From: Alentia gelatinosa
Taxonomy: Eukaryota; Annelida; Polychaeta; Phyllodocida; Polynoidae
Assembly (NCBI GenBank): GCA_950022655.1
Contig: OX465587.1
Location: 35,707,153 to 35,771,152, forward strand
Length of the DNA stretch: 64,000 bases
Reading direction: 5' to 3'
This document shows positions 11,550-21,947 of the stretch, in pieces. Under the pieces are notes generated by a model. That model saw only the letters and a list, made by a program, of their open reading frames with translations, did not search any database and was not told the DNA's origin. Positions within the stretch are counted from its first letter, which is position 1. Each line of letters opens with the position of its first letter. Both the position numbers and the translations under genes were made by a program.

Positions 11550-12284
11550 TAAGTCTAAGTTCTACACTTTATATTCAACCTCACCCACATTCTCAATGAC
11601 TAAATTGCAAACAACAATCTACCTCGACATTCCTGTCAGGCATCAATATTTTTCCCACCCTGCCAAGCCGCTTTCATCAATTTTGTTTTGGTAACCCCAT
11701 TCTATACGGTTTTCATCCTACTATCGATGCAATATATATTATTCATTTGATTCTTATCACTTCAGCAGCTGGTATTCTTTAAAGCTTTTTTCAATACTGG
11801 AGGATAATATTACCCAAAATGAGGGTATTTTTCCGCCTGGCTCCAGTGACTTGATACTTTCTATGCACCCCATATAATATATCAAATAAACATAATTGGA
11901 AGTATCACATAAACTGTACAACATACTAAATTTTGGGCACATTTTGATAGCATGATACGGCTTCCCTGATATAAGGAATTGTAGCGAAACATATTAAACG
12001 TGTTGGAAGTCTTTGCAACACCGAGTTTTGTTTGAGAACGTTTACTGAACGAGTGCTCCAAATGCCTCAAATGTATTGCGGACTTGCTGAGTAAACGTTA
12101 GTTAACAAAACAAGGTATGGCATATAAACCCCAACAAGGTCAATATGTATCACTATTATTATATACCCCATATATATATATCAAATTTTCATATCTTTTA
12201 TAATATTTACCAAAAGTATGACAATGCCATACCGCTACCCACCGTATCTTTAGTACGGCGAGAGTCACAATACCATAGCTTTGC

Positions 12285-12515
12285 AATATGTGTGTTATGC
12301 AGGTATATAGTATACAATATGTGTGTTATGCAGGTATATAGTATACAATATGTGTGTTATGCAGGTATATAGTATACAATATGTGTGTTATGCAGGTATA
12401 TAGTATACAATATGTGTGTTATGCAGGTATATAGTATACAATGTGTGTTATGCAGGTATATAGTATACAATATGTGTGTTATGCAGATATATAGTATACA
12501 ATATGTGTGTTATTT
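12285..12515. repeat. 31-bp tandem repeat, about seven copies
   Basis: The unit TATGTGTGTTATGCAGGTAT plus ATAGTATACAA repeats with a 31-bp period. One copy has lost two bases and the last has AGATAT for AGGTAT. A simple minisatellite. Confidence 0.9.
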
Positions 12516-12603
12516 CATATAAAAAGTAATGATATATTTACTATATGTAGTGAGAATATTTTACAAATTATCGGTGAGGGCAGTCATAGACAGTTGGTGC
12601 CAT

Positions 12604-12619
12604 ATTGCGTATTGGGGGG
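12604..12619. repeat. Poly-G run
   Basis: An uninterrupted G run of about 15. A similar run lies near 2094-2107. Both are likely assembly-sensitive. Confidence 0.8.
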
Positions 12620-13357
12620 GGGGGGGGGGAATAGAAAATCATATCCCCATTTCCACCTGACGATTATATATATATATGCACTTGAAATGGCAAATAATTG
12701 GCCGGTTGTGCGAAAAGCCACAATCTGTGGAGAGAATTTTCAGGTGGGAACGCCGCAAAATACCATAGTTGGGATACCAAACATGGACCCCCACTTACAA
12801 TATCGGCTTGAAATAGAGTTAGACCCCAGTGTCTATAAGATTGCCTCAAATTGGTGTTTGAAAAGGGGGGAAACATTCCCTAATCATACCAAGGTTTCCC
12901 CAAGACCGGAGAATCAATAAGATCGTCTGCTGTGATTTGACCCGTCTGCCCCGTGGTCTAACAAGGAGGTCCACTTAATAGTCCTCTCCAGCTACACGAT
13001 TTACACTGCCATGGAGGAGAGAAGGTGCACGGTTGGTGACACTGTGGTGTTAAACATAGACAATAATCGATGGTTTTGTTTAAACAGGCGGTCGTAAAAA
13101 TACGAAAGGTAGACGCGTAGTAATACACCAGCATTAGCGAGTGTATCACGAAGTCAACCTTGATTGGTTTACAGAGCCGCCTCTCAACAAAACCATTTAT
13201 TCGTCTCCTTGAATAAATTGAACCCGGGAATTGACATATTATAAGGTATATCATTTGGGACTATTACTCTCCAACCATAGGTATACCGTTGTATATACAA
13301 TTTCAAGTGGGACTTTGTATACGACGTATGATAAATGTGTAATGAGGAAGAACTGCA

Positions 13358-13484
13358 TCGAGATCCATAGCTACTGAGAATATGCCATGAGTTTGGGTTG
13401 TGGAGTAATCTAACAAGGCAAAGCCGAATGGAATTCCGTAGCACACCAAAATGAATGACATTGTTCCAGTGGCTATGGATCTCG
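13358..13484. mobile_element. MITE family B copy, inverted relative to 5363
   Basis: TCGAGATCCATAGCTACT at the left is inverted as AGTGGCTATGGATCTCG at the right. Followed by a lone family A end (ATTTTATCTCATCCCTATC at 13495). Shares internal landmarks with 5363-5487 read on the other strand. Confidence 0.55.
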
Positions 13485-13639
13485 TGCGTTCCATATTTTA
13501 TCTCATCCCTATCACCGACTGATTAACTAACATTCATGACATCATCGGCCATTGAATTTATTTATTTTTTTAAATATTCCATGGGAGTTGAGCAAGAGTT
13601 CCCAATGTCTTGGGGGGGATATCAGGGGTGGGATGAATG

Positions 13640-14610
13640 CCCCACCCTTACCACCACCCACTACCACAACTACCCGCAATCCACCACCCACCACATACCA
13701 ACCGCCACCAAAACCATCCACCACCTGCCATCCGCCACCTGCCACCCACCATTTACCATCTGCCAACAAACACCCGTCACCCACCTCCAACCACCTGTCA
13801 CCCACCACCTGTTACCCACCACTTGTCACCCATCATTCTCCACCTGCCACCCACCACCTGCTAACCGCCACCACCTGCCATCCTTCTCCTGACACCCACC
13901 GCCACTGCCTACCACCAACCACCAGCCAGCTACAACCAGCCACCCACCACCCATCACCAGCCACCTACCACCCATGACCCATGACCCACTATCTGCCACT
14001 CACCACCTGCTAACAACCACCTCCTGCCATCCATCTTCTGTCACCCACCACCTTCCACCAGCCACCTGCAAACCGCTAGCCACCTACAACCAGCCAACTA
14101 CCACCCATCACCCACTACCAGCCACCCACCACCTTCTAACCGCCACCACCTGCCATCCATCTCCTGTCACCCGCCACCTACCACCAGCCACCTGCAAACC
14201 GCCACCCACAACCTGCAACCCACCACCCATCACCAGCCACCTACCACCCATGACCCACTACCTGCCACCCACCACCTACAAACCGCCACCACCTGCCATC
14301 CATCTCCTGTCACCCGCCGCCCACCACCTACCACCAACCACCAGCCACCTACAACCAGCCAACTACCACCCATCACCAGCCACCTACCACCCATCACCCA
14401 TCACCCACCACCTGCTAACCACCACCACCTGCCATCCATCTCCTGTCAACTGCTGCCCACCGCCTACCACCAACCACCTACAACCAGCCAACTACCACCC
14501 ACCACCCACTACCAGCCACCCACCGCCTGTCACCCACCGCCTGCCACCCAATACCAGCCTTCTGCCACCCAACACCTGCTACCCAACACCCGCCACCACT
14601 ACGGGCAACA
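13640..14610. repeat. CCACC-rich degenerate minisatellite, about 1 kb
   Basis: The plus strand is built of variants of CCACCACCTGCCACCCA with CCATCTCCTGTCACCC and CAGCCACCTAC sub-motifs, and almost no G runs. Long open frames in several registers, including a proline/histidine/threonine-rich one of 251 codons, arise from the lack of stops in this composition and are not genes. Confidence 0.85.
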
Positions 14611-14624
14611 CACAAATCACGGCC

Positions 14625-14730
14625 GTCAATAAATCGACTTCTATTCGGGCGCCGGCGGCGGGGGCCGGGCACGCGTCCAATGATTGCAGTATCGACGTCT
14701 GCGATACGCCGAGAGGCGCTATTTATTGAC
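14625..14730. promoter_or_regulatory. GC island bounded by GTCAATAAAT / ATTTATTGAC
   Basis: A compact block with CGGGCGCCGGCGGCGGGGGCC and a CCAAT-like CCAATGATTG is closed by a perfect 10-bp inverted repeat with homeodomain-like AT cores. It stands out from the flanking satellites. It could be a regulatory element or a short hairpin insertion; I cannot tell which. Confidence 0.3.
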
Positions 14731-14819
14731 TGCCACCCGCCCCACTTCTACAGGCCTCGCCAGCAGAGTGTGGACCAGAATGGTGTTAGAGTGAACCTGG
14801 TGACGGGACAGTTGAGGGT

Positions 14820-15235
14820 CGGTGGATAGGGTACTAGGGCACATGGGTATGGGGAATATGGGTATGGGTCTATATAGGGTATGGGGTGTAGGGGAATTGG
14901 ATGTTTGTGTATTTGAGTGTTGGGTATGGGAGAATATGGAGCATGGGGTATGGGGTAAGTTGGTATGGGAAAAGTGGACAAGGGTGGTATGGGGTATGAG
15001 AGTGAGGGGTGAGGGGTATAGAGGTATGGAATGTATGTGTAACGTAGGATGTATTCTGCTGTAAATAAAAAAGGGGTAGTATGGGTCATGGGGGTATGGA
15101 ATGTGTGGGCTAAAGGGTGTCTGGGTATAGGTATATGGGGTATCGGTAATATAGGATATCTCTGTATGGTATATGTGGTACGTTGGGGTGTGTTTTATGG
15201 GTATTGGCTATGCAGATATTTTAGTAAATGGGTAT
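14820..15235. repeat. G/T-rich degenerate minisatellite (GGGTATGG)
   Basis: Variants of GGGTATGGGGTATGG dominate the plus strand. It lies about 200 bp from the CCACC array of opposite strand bias. Open frames here are compositional artefacts. Confidence 0.7.
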
Positions 15236-15246
15236 TATTCTTTTCT

Positions 15247-15590
15247 TGTTTGATTTTATATTTGGTCGACCATTACATGTCCTTTCCAGACTTTCCCAAG
15301 GTTCAGCTTCTACTGACTGTTTTTACACAGCAGGGGTGGTGATTGAATCTAGGAGGTGGATTTAGGTAGATATCTCGACCCTGCACATTAACAGAGGGCA
15401 GGTTTCTTTTAGTACCCACATCACATACCTATGGTATTAGAAGGACTGCCCTTTGACATCTATATCAGTAACTCTACCACTGCTGGGGATGAACGTGAAA
15501 GGTGGCAGCAACGGCACTTGAACCCACAACGTTGAGATTACGGTTCCAGGGCCCTAACCACTGAGCGAACTCCCCATCCCCGATATGGGG
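15247..15590 (-). mobile_element. tRNA-derived SINE, copy 1
   Basis: Read on the minus strand, the head has an A-box-like TTCGCTCAGTGG and a B-box GGGTTCAAGTGCC (plus-strand complement 15517-15575). The body then matches copies at 51242 and 54045: a TACCACTGCT junction, CACCTCACACATAGA-like middle, and a tail ending in CAAGGT/GGAAAGG and TTTGTTTGG-type sequence. Non-coding and polymerase III-type. Confidence 0.65.
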
Positions 15591-15599
15591 AGTGTGTAA

Positions 15600-18015
15600 A
15601 AGGAATAAGTAAGGAGCATCACAGGACAGATTTGAAGGAGCTAAGGGCATTGGCATGGAGGGAATATGAAGCCAGATACAAGTGCACGGCTCAACTTCAA
15701 CCCAGGGCAGATACTGGAATGCTGCGGTGCCATAAAATCTGAACTATTCCGTTCAATCTCTCAGTCCGTTCCTCATGTCAATCAAGCCAAATCAAAGGTA
15801 TACCAGCGTAAAACTCACTCTCCAAACAGATTCGTGAGGCCCTCCACGAAAGACCATTCTCCGAAATAAACACATGACCTGTCGACGAGGTCTGGTAACA
15901 TGGTCGGGCTTACTTTAAAAGGAAAGACTGATGTGCCTTTTGATTGTTTATGAGATGGTGAAACTAGATGTAATGACGTCCCCTTGTATTTTCTGCTTAG
16001 ATATGAATGTCTAATAGGTATATTTTCCATTTGAATTCTGCAAGAGGCTTTCCATAACTGTGGCTATACTCTACGGAGAACCAGACTTAAATCTTAAGAT
16101 ATAAGTACTGGTAAAAATCACACCGTGAGGTGGGAAGTGGTGGTCCTACAGTTTGGAAATTGGCGTGCATTCCTTTTTAGAATCATTGCATATTGTGCGT
16201 AGAAAAGGACTAGAGGCGGGGTGAAATATTTCAGTAATCATGTGTAAATACTTAATTGATGATTGTTTTCCTTGGGGTTCAATCATGCAAACCGCATACG
16301 TCACTTTATCACTTCCCTTTTAATCCATATTTTCTATACTGTATCAACTCATTCTCTATTGGTGTGCTAATTGTTCTTAAATACTCGTATAGTGTATTTT
16401 TAATATTTAATTATTGTATACATCAGTTATGATTTTTAACCTATATCATTGGCGAGTCCAAATATCTACACAGCTATATTGAATAAAATCATTATACATA
16501 TAACACATTTCTATGACAGGTAGATGAATAATACAATTGATGAACGACTGGGAAGGTATTGATTAAAATATCTAGTGTCTATTTGACATTCTGAATGAAC
16601 TGATTGAAAAAACATAATATGAAAGTAAATGACAAGATATGAAGATGGCTCTTTAAAGATGTTTAGTAAAAGATTTTATTTCAATCTGACACTCTGTATC
16701 ACCTTATTAAAAAACATCAAAAGGATTAAAAGATCTGAAATAATATTACATTATATGAGGATATTTTGCTGGCTCTTAATCACCCATCTCCTTGTAATTG
16801 CATTGGGTGTTTAATAAAGTAATAATATAGGTAACGTCAGAAATACTATAAACATCTACAGCAAAAGAGCTGCTCTCCTGAGCCTCTCACAGGTTTTAGT
16901 GTCGATTGAACCTCATTCCCCATTTCTGTGGTAAGTTACGTCATTTTTCATCCCTCCTGGGGTTGTCGGTCGGAAACCACTCGTTCAGTTTTATGGTCAA
17001 TAGCTCTGAAACCGCGAAACGCGCAACTACTTAACCTAAATGTTCGCCATATTGACGTTCCACTTCTCGCGCGCTCTCGCCCACTCCCGCGAGAGTTGCG
17101 TTTTCATTCACTTGAGTCAAGTATGACACGAGACTGACGTCCAATCAACGTGTACTGGAGATGGAGATTAAACCTCAGGTTCAATTGTCAAATTATAAGG
17201 TACTTAGGCACGTATAAATTTAATGTATTAATAAGAGCGCATGATTCGAGTTCCTGGAGAGGTTTGTAGCAGTTGGATACGTGTGGTTTATAAAGATGGA
17301 GAGATTATTGTGAAGAAGTGAGCATGAATGTGAGGTGCTGTTACAACTGTGAGGTTATGTGTGAAATCAAGCTGTAGGTCAAGTTGTAGGTCAAGCTGTA
17401 GGTCAAGTGTGAGGCCAAGTTGTAGGTAAACCCAGCGTATACACAAGACGATTATAGGCGGCAATTCTTGAATTTTACACCACCTGACGACTTTCAGCTA
17501 TCCATGGCTAGAAATCGGTACATATAAAAAGTGTAAACGCTTGAGGAAATTGTTGGGTTGATGACTACTGTGGCCGATATCACCTAATCGAGTGCCACCT
17601 GACGACTATAGGCTAGAAGATCTACCGTCGTCACGTTTTAGTCGTCTCGTGTAAACGCCGGATTGATTGTCAGGTCGAGTTTAAGGTAAAGTGTGGCAGT
17701 GACAGACTGCATGTTGTGAGGCAAGGGTCTTGCAGCATGGAAGGATCTACAGTACAGTAGAGGGGACGGTTTCAAATATTTTAGATTCTCAAAGTTCTCA
17801 AAGTCAAGTGATTACCTACGAGTAAGCTCTACTCTAGGCTTCACCCATGGGATCGTAATCCAGTGTAAAGCTGGAGACACACAAAGCGAGAAAGGCAGCG
17901 ATTTCTGGACTCGCCAACACAAAATGGCGTGTATGTGAGCTATTATTTCATATTTCACCTGATTATTGCTTCTGAAACGCTATATAAGCGGTGGGATATA
18001 TTACTATGAAAAAAA
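15600..18015. other. Non-coding stretch, no supported gene
   Basis: Mostly AT-rich with short random frames. 17368-17430 has a small tandem of GTAGGTCAAGCT/GTAGGTCAAGTT. 17440-17660 contains two copies of a CACCTGACGACT motif. Around 16955-17110 there is a CpG-richer patch with GCGCGCTCTCGC. No exon could be defended. Confidence 0.45.
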
Positions 18016-18019
18016 ATTT

Positions 18020-18302
18020 AAAGGTTAAATGAGACTTACCTTGGTTAAGATGATATTTGACCTAAAGTCTATGAAGTTGCAAGGTCGTCGGATTGATCAA
18101 CAGAGATACGGCTCTCGCCGGGTACCAGCAGTATTCAACAAACCTACGGAGCACAGGTAAACTAACCCCAGATCAACACCAAAAACCCTGGGCAGGGAAA
18201 AACTAAAGGGGGGGACTGTTGATCAATCCGACGACCTTGCAACTTCATAGACTTTAGGTAAAATATCATCTTAACCAAGGTAAGTCTCATTTAACCTTTA
18301 AA
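18020..18302. repeat. Hairpin element related to the DIRS terminus
   Basis: Arms of about 83 bp (18020-18103 and 18216-18302) are nearly perfect inverse copies, from AAGGTTAAATGAGACTTACC to GTCGTCGGATTGATCAACAG. The 112-nt spacer starts AGATACGGCTCTCGCCGGGT, which also occurs in inverse orientation at the right end of the DIRS element (29065-29092). The hairpin therefore carries DIRS-terminus sequence and abuts the DIRS left end directly. It may be a non-autonomous or rearranged relative. Confidence 0.6.
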
Positions 18303-18341
18303 GTCTATCTCATGTTGCTGGTCGTCGGATGCCAACAGAGA
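18302..18341. repeat. DIRS left inverted terminus
   Basis: Reverse complement of 29088-29127. Contains GGTCGTCGGATGCCAACAGA, a variant of which (GGTCGTCGGATTGATCAACAG) also sits in the adjacent hairpin. Confidence 0.75.
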
Positions 18342-18394
18342 CTTCAAAATTTTACCTGGGCTCCACTGGAGAAGGTCCAGCCGATTGTAGAAGT

Positions 18395-19140
18395 CTAGGC
18401 ATCCTTCTCCATCCCAAGAACTGTCTCCTGGAAAGTAGTATCATCAGAGACCACCGAGCGCTTGTAAAACCTTGCGAAGGTATTGGCATTGGTCCATCGC
18501 GCTTTCCTCAGGATAGTCTGCATTGGTAAGTCCTTCAAAGCAGCCTTCGAGGTCGCCGCTCCCCTAGTCGAGTGGGCCTTAAAAACCTGTGTGTCAACGC
18601 CTGCTTCAGCCATGGTCGTTTTCAACCACCTAGCCACCGTGTCTTTAGACGCTGGGTGAGGGTCCTTCCCCAAAGTAAGCCAGAGTTGAGTATGATCACC
18701 CCGAAATCCTTTTGTTAAATCTGCTCGAGGGGTTGTCCTTCCCTATTGTGTTTAACCAAAGACCTTAACTGAAGAACCACGTCCTCGTCGTTCCAAATAA
18801 TATCCTCCACATTCAAAGCATGCAAGGTTTGACTCCTCTGTGCCGTGGACAACGCTAACAGCATCAGGGCCTTAAAAGTCAATTTCCTAATGTCTAGAGT
18901 CCGAAAAGGGGACCACTTCTTAAGCAAATTCAAAACGGTGTTAACATCCCACGTACGCTGATATCTCGCCTGAGGCGGCCTGGTATTGTAAATACCAGTC
19001 AAGAGTCTGGTAACCATGCTATGGTTTCCTACCGTAACCCCATCAATCTTATCCACATAAGACGAGAGAGCACTCCTCGCTGTGTTCACAGCTGAATAAC
19101 TCAGTCCTTGTTTGTGCAAAAAAGAGGCAAAATTTGTAAG
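18395..19140 (-). pseudogene. DIRS tyrosine recombinase, C-terminal part (broken)
   Basis: This is the catalytic half of a phage-integrase-type tyrosine recombinase, which in DIRS elements integrates the circular cDNA. The first arginine lies in LSTAQRSQTL. After an in-frame stop and a frame change near 18674-18715 the protein resumes with KAHSTRGAA, giving the H-x-x-R box, and FARFYKR, giving the tyrosine nucleophile. So the R, H, R and Y residues are all present but not in one frame. The upstream part, KWTLFCVENSIRPNKP and following, is 6.5 kb away at 25716-26015. The split point falls exactly between two consecutive codons of the family's N-terminal domain, which proves a later insertion. 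Confidence 0.8.
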
Positions 19141-19297
19141 ATATAAAAGATGGCCGCGAGGTAGAAGGATGTGTGGTGTCGCAGCTCCGTACTCCAACCG
19201 CAAATAACCCTACTATCGAGACGTCTTCTCACAAAATACCTGTGACATATATTGGATTCCTGTCCTCTGAACGGGGTGAACGCCTTGGTTGAGGAAA

Positions 19298-20626
19298 ATG
19301 CCTCCCGGTAAAGTAACTAGATCCAATTCCTCGACTACATCGACGATGAACAACGAACAGGTGAGCGAAAATTCGAGCATTGCCGCTCTACAACAGTCAA
19401 TAGACATGCTTATGACCAATGCAAAGAAAGATAGAGAAGAGGCGAAGAATGAATTACGTGATGGACTACTGAAAATCGAGAAAAAAATGGACGAGCAGAG
19501 TGAAAGTATGAAGGATTTTAACGAAACAGTGGAAGAAAGGGTAGAAGGGTTGGCCGCAAGACTTGACGACAGCGACACAAAATATGTCGAATTGGAGAAG
19601 CAGGTACAGGACATACATGAAGAAACTTGGAACCCAGAACTGATGTTCGAAAAAATGATGGATAAAATTGAAAAACTGGAAACACGTGTTGCTTTTCTAG
19701 AGGATGACAGACGCCGATCCAACCTCCTTATCGACGGTATTACCGAAACAGGGGACGAAAATGTCAAACACAAAGTCTTGGATTTATTCTCCGATTTGAT
19801 TCAACCACCAGCGGGAGCCGTCTCGCCAGTCGAGGCGGCCTTCAGGGTTGGTATCAAACGCAATCAAAGAGCAAGAACAATTCTAGTCAAACTGTCATCT
19901 CAAGTAATAAAAAGTGAACTATTCAAGAATATCTACAAGCTAAAGGGGTCTGCCAAGTGGAAGGATGTATTTATTGCCGACGATTTATCTCCAGCAAAAC
20001 AGTCGGAAAGGAATGAACTAAGATGTCTGGCAGCATACGCGAAACAACTTGGTCACAGCGCGGTAGTCAAGGGCCCGAAGCTAATTGTCGACAACGAGAC
20101 GTACCAATTCAGAGACATCGGGAAATTGCCCAAGGCAATCACGCTCGAGGCAGCTAAAATGGTCAGGGTGAGTGACGGATGGGCCTTTCAGTCGCACCAC
20201 TCGATGTTGTCTAACATGGCTGAGTGCTCTATCGAGGAAGCGGGTCACACGTGGTCCTCAGCTGAACAGCTGTTCTGTTACCGCAAAGCGGTGGCACATG
20301 GGGACTTAAAACTCGCCACTAAAGTGAAGATTTCTGAATCAGGCTACGAAGCAAAGCGACTCACCAAAGTGATTAAGACGACAAAGGAGTGGGACGATTC
20401 GAAATTGCAGGTAATGGAAGAGGTAGTTAAAAAGAAATTCGACCAAAACGACGGATTAAGAGACGCCCTCACCAAGATCAACGGCCACTTATATGAGGCA
20501 ACCCAAGACCGCTACTGGGGGTGTGGATATGGACTGAATGATTCAAAGAAAATCAACACCCAAACTGCTGCTGGTAACAACCTGGGTAGAATACTGGAAA
20601 GGATCCGCGAATCATATAGGCAGTAA
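19298..20626 (+). CDS. LINE ORF1 protein: coiled coil, RRM-like, C-terminal NADAR domain
   Basis: 442 residues from ATG at 19298 (the open frame also extends a few codons upstream from a TTG, which I do not use). Residues about 30-145 are charged heptad-like sequence (KKMDEQSESMKDF, MMDKIEKLETRVAFLEDD), a coiled coil for trimerisation as in LINE ORF1 proteins. Next comes RRSNLLIDGI and an RRM/Transposase_22-like nucleic-acid-binding region to about residue 280. Residues about 293-440 are a full NADAR (PF08719) domain: SHHSMLSNMAE, WSSAEQLFCYRKA, a central WDDSKL, KKKFDQN, LYEATQDRYWGCG and GNNLGRILERIRES, all family hallmarks in the right order. NADAR proteins are known to reverse guanine ADP-ribosylation. 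A role in guarding the LINE's RNA or cDNA from host ADP-ribosylation is my inference. Confidence 0.88.
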   Translation: MPPGKVTRSNSSTTSTMNNEQVSENSSIAALQQSIDMLMTNAKKDREEAKNELRDGLLKIEKKMDEQSESMKDFNETVEERVEGLAARLDDSDTKYVELEKQVQDIHEETWNPELMFEKMMDKIEKLETRVAFLEDDRRRSNLLIDGITETGDENVKHKVLDLFSDLIQPPAGAVSPVEAAFRVGIKRNQRARTILVKLSSQVIKSELFKNIYKLKGSAKWKDVFIADDLSPAKQSERNELRCLAAYAKQLGHSAVVKGPKLIVDNETYQFRDIGKLPKAITLEAAKMVRVSDGWAFQSHHSMLSNMAECSIEEAGHTWSSAEQLFCYRKAVAHGDLKLATKVKISESGYEAKRLTKVIKTTKEWDDSKLQVMEEVVKKKFDQNDGLRDALTKINGHLYEATQDRYWGCGYGLNDSKKINTQTAAGNNLGRILERIRESYRQ

Positions 20627-20646
20627 CAATCGACATACCGTCTAAT

Positions 20647-21351
20647 ATGGCTGCATCGAGGTTTTGGGAAAACCAACATGAGGGAAATCCGATTGAATGG
20701 TCGAGGTGGTCTCCAAAGCCGAGAAACGTCATTATGGCGGACAGCAGGGGCAGGAAACTGGAAAGTTTGCAGTGCTCTGATACAGGGAGGAGAAATAGAG
20801 TTTCTACATATTTTCACCCGGGGGCAAAGCTACAGCAAGTAATTGTCAAGTCGTACCATCATCTTAAAAGCTACCCCCGCGATAATGTGTATATCATAGC
20901 TGGTGTCAACAATATTACTGAAAGGCAAGGGAAATCATTCGTTTGTAAATGGGAAAATTCAACCGACCTGTGTAGTTACCTGACGGCCTATACCGAAGTA
21001 GGGTTAGATTGGCTGGATTTCCATTTCCCGCACGCCAAAGTGATTATTTGTCCTCTCATTGGACTGTCTTTAGGGCGCTGGTCCATCAACTACACCAAAC
21101 AGAAACAAGACCTTGTAAATGAAGCGGTTGTAAATTACAATGCCTACATCACTAAAGAAAATGATGAAAGAAACCTCATGACGCCGTGGATTGCTAAACC
21201 GGTTCATACGCCACGACATGGTCACTATGTGCACAACATGGGACTTCTACACGACGGTCTACACCCGTCAGATGAACTCGTTTCTATTTGGGAAAATGAA
21301 TTGATCAAATGCTTTGAGGTAAATACATTGGCAACTAGCCATTATGGGTGA
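20647..21351 (+). CDS. LINE-encoded SGNH/GDSL-esterase-like protein
   Basis: 234 residues, ATG 20 nt after the ORF1 stop and in another frame, so probably translated by re-initiation from the same RNA. SGNH blocks are visible: IMADSRGRKL near residue 30 (block I serine), HPGAKLQQV (glycine block), AGVNNIT near 85 (block III asparagine) and HDGLHPSDEL near 207 (block V Asp-x-x-His). All four name-giving residue types are present, so catalysis is plausible. CR1-type LINEs are known to carry an esterase-like domain, but normally within ORF1. Here it has its own ORF. Substrate unknown; membrane or lipid association has been proposed for the family. Confidence 0.75.
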   Translation: MAASRFWENQHEGNPIEWSRWSPKPRNVIMADSRGRKLESLQCSDTGRRNRVSTYFHPGAKLQQVIVKSYHHLKSYPRDNVYIIAGVNNITERQGKSFVCKWENSTDLCSYLTAYTEVGLDWLDFHFPHAKVIICPLIGLSLGRWSINYTKQKQDLVNEAVVNYNAYITKENDERNLMTPWIAKPVHTPRHGHYVHNMGLLHDGLHPSDELVSIWENELIKCFEVNTLATSHYG

Positions 21352-21947
21352 TAAACCATGTACTTCGAGGGAATCATTAGGTGAATGGTATTGTCAATGC
21401 GATTCAACAATGTTATAGGTAGAAAGATAACGTCGTTGTCATTCTACCTAGACCCCTCAAGGTATAGGTCGCTAGTCTAAAATCATAAATTTCCCTATTC
21501 TCCCTTTCGTGTCTACTTTACACGGTAAAAATTCCCTTTTATATAAATAATGGATCAAAATTAAATTAGGGGGCTACGTTTCAAGTTCTAAACTACTTTT
21601 ACTGATGATGATACCCCATTTGGTCACGTATTCCTTCGTGACCGCCAGTCTCCCACATGTTGGTATTCGTTTTTTCTTTCCTTTTTTCACTTACAGAGCA
21701 AGAGTCTCTGATTTTTCGTTAACTGTTACAATATTTCTTACATGATGGTGGGGAACGGGGTTGCTAAGCCATATCCCAGATCTACCATTAGGCCAAAAGG
21801 TGATGCCTGCTCCTATGAGAGCGCTGATTATACGGGAAAGCACTAAGTGCAGAACTCCCACGCAAAATGAGTTTGGGGTTTTATGGAATTTTTCACATGT
21901 GAGTGTAACAGGTTGTATTGTGTTATCATACCAGATAGGACTAGTAA
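21352..21947 (+). other. LINE inter-ORF spacer, about 600 nt
   Basis: No open frame of note. AT-rich with scattered stops between the esterase ORF and ORF2. It may hold a re-initiation or internal promoter signal, but I see no motif that proves it. Confidence 0.5.

Noticed and set aside
13536..14729. Proline/histidine/threonine-rich frames up to 251 codons
   Set aside because: Compositional artefact of the CCACC minisatellite, open in several registers at once.
19213..19773. 186-codon minus-strand frame opposite LINE ORF1
   Set aside because: Serine/phenylalanine-rich antisense shadow of a coiled coil.
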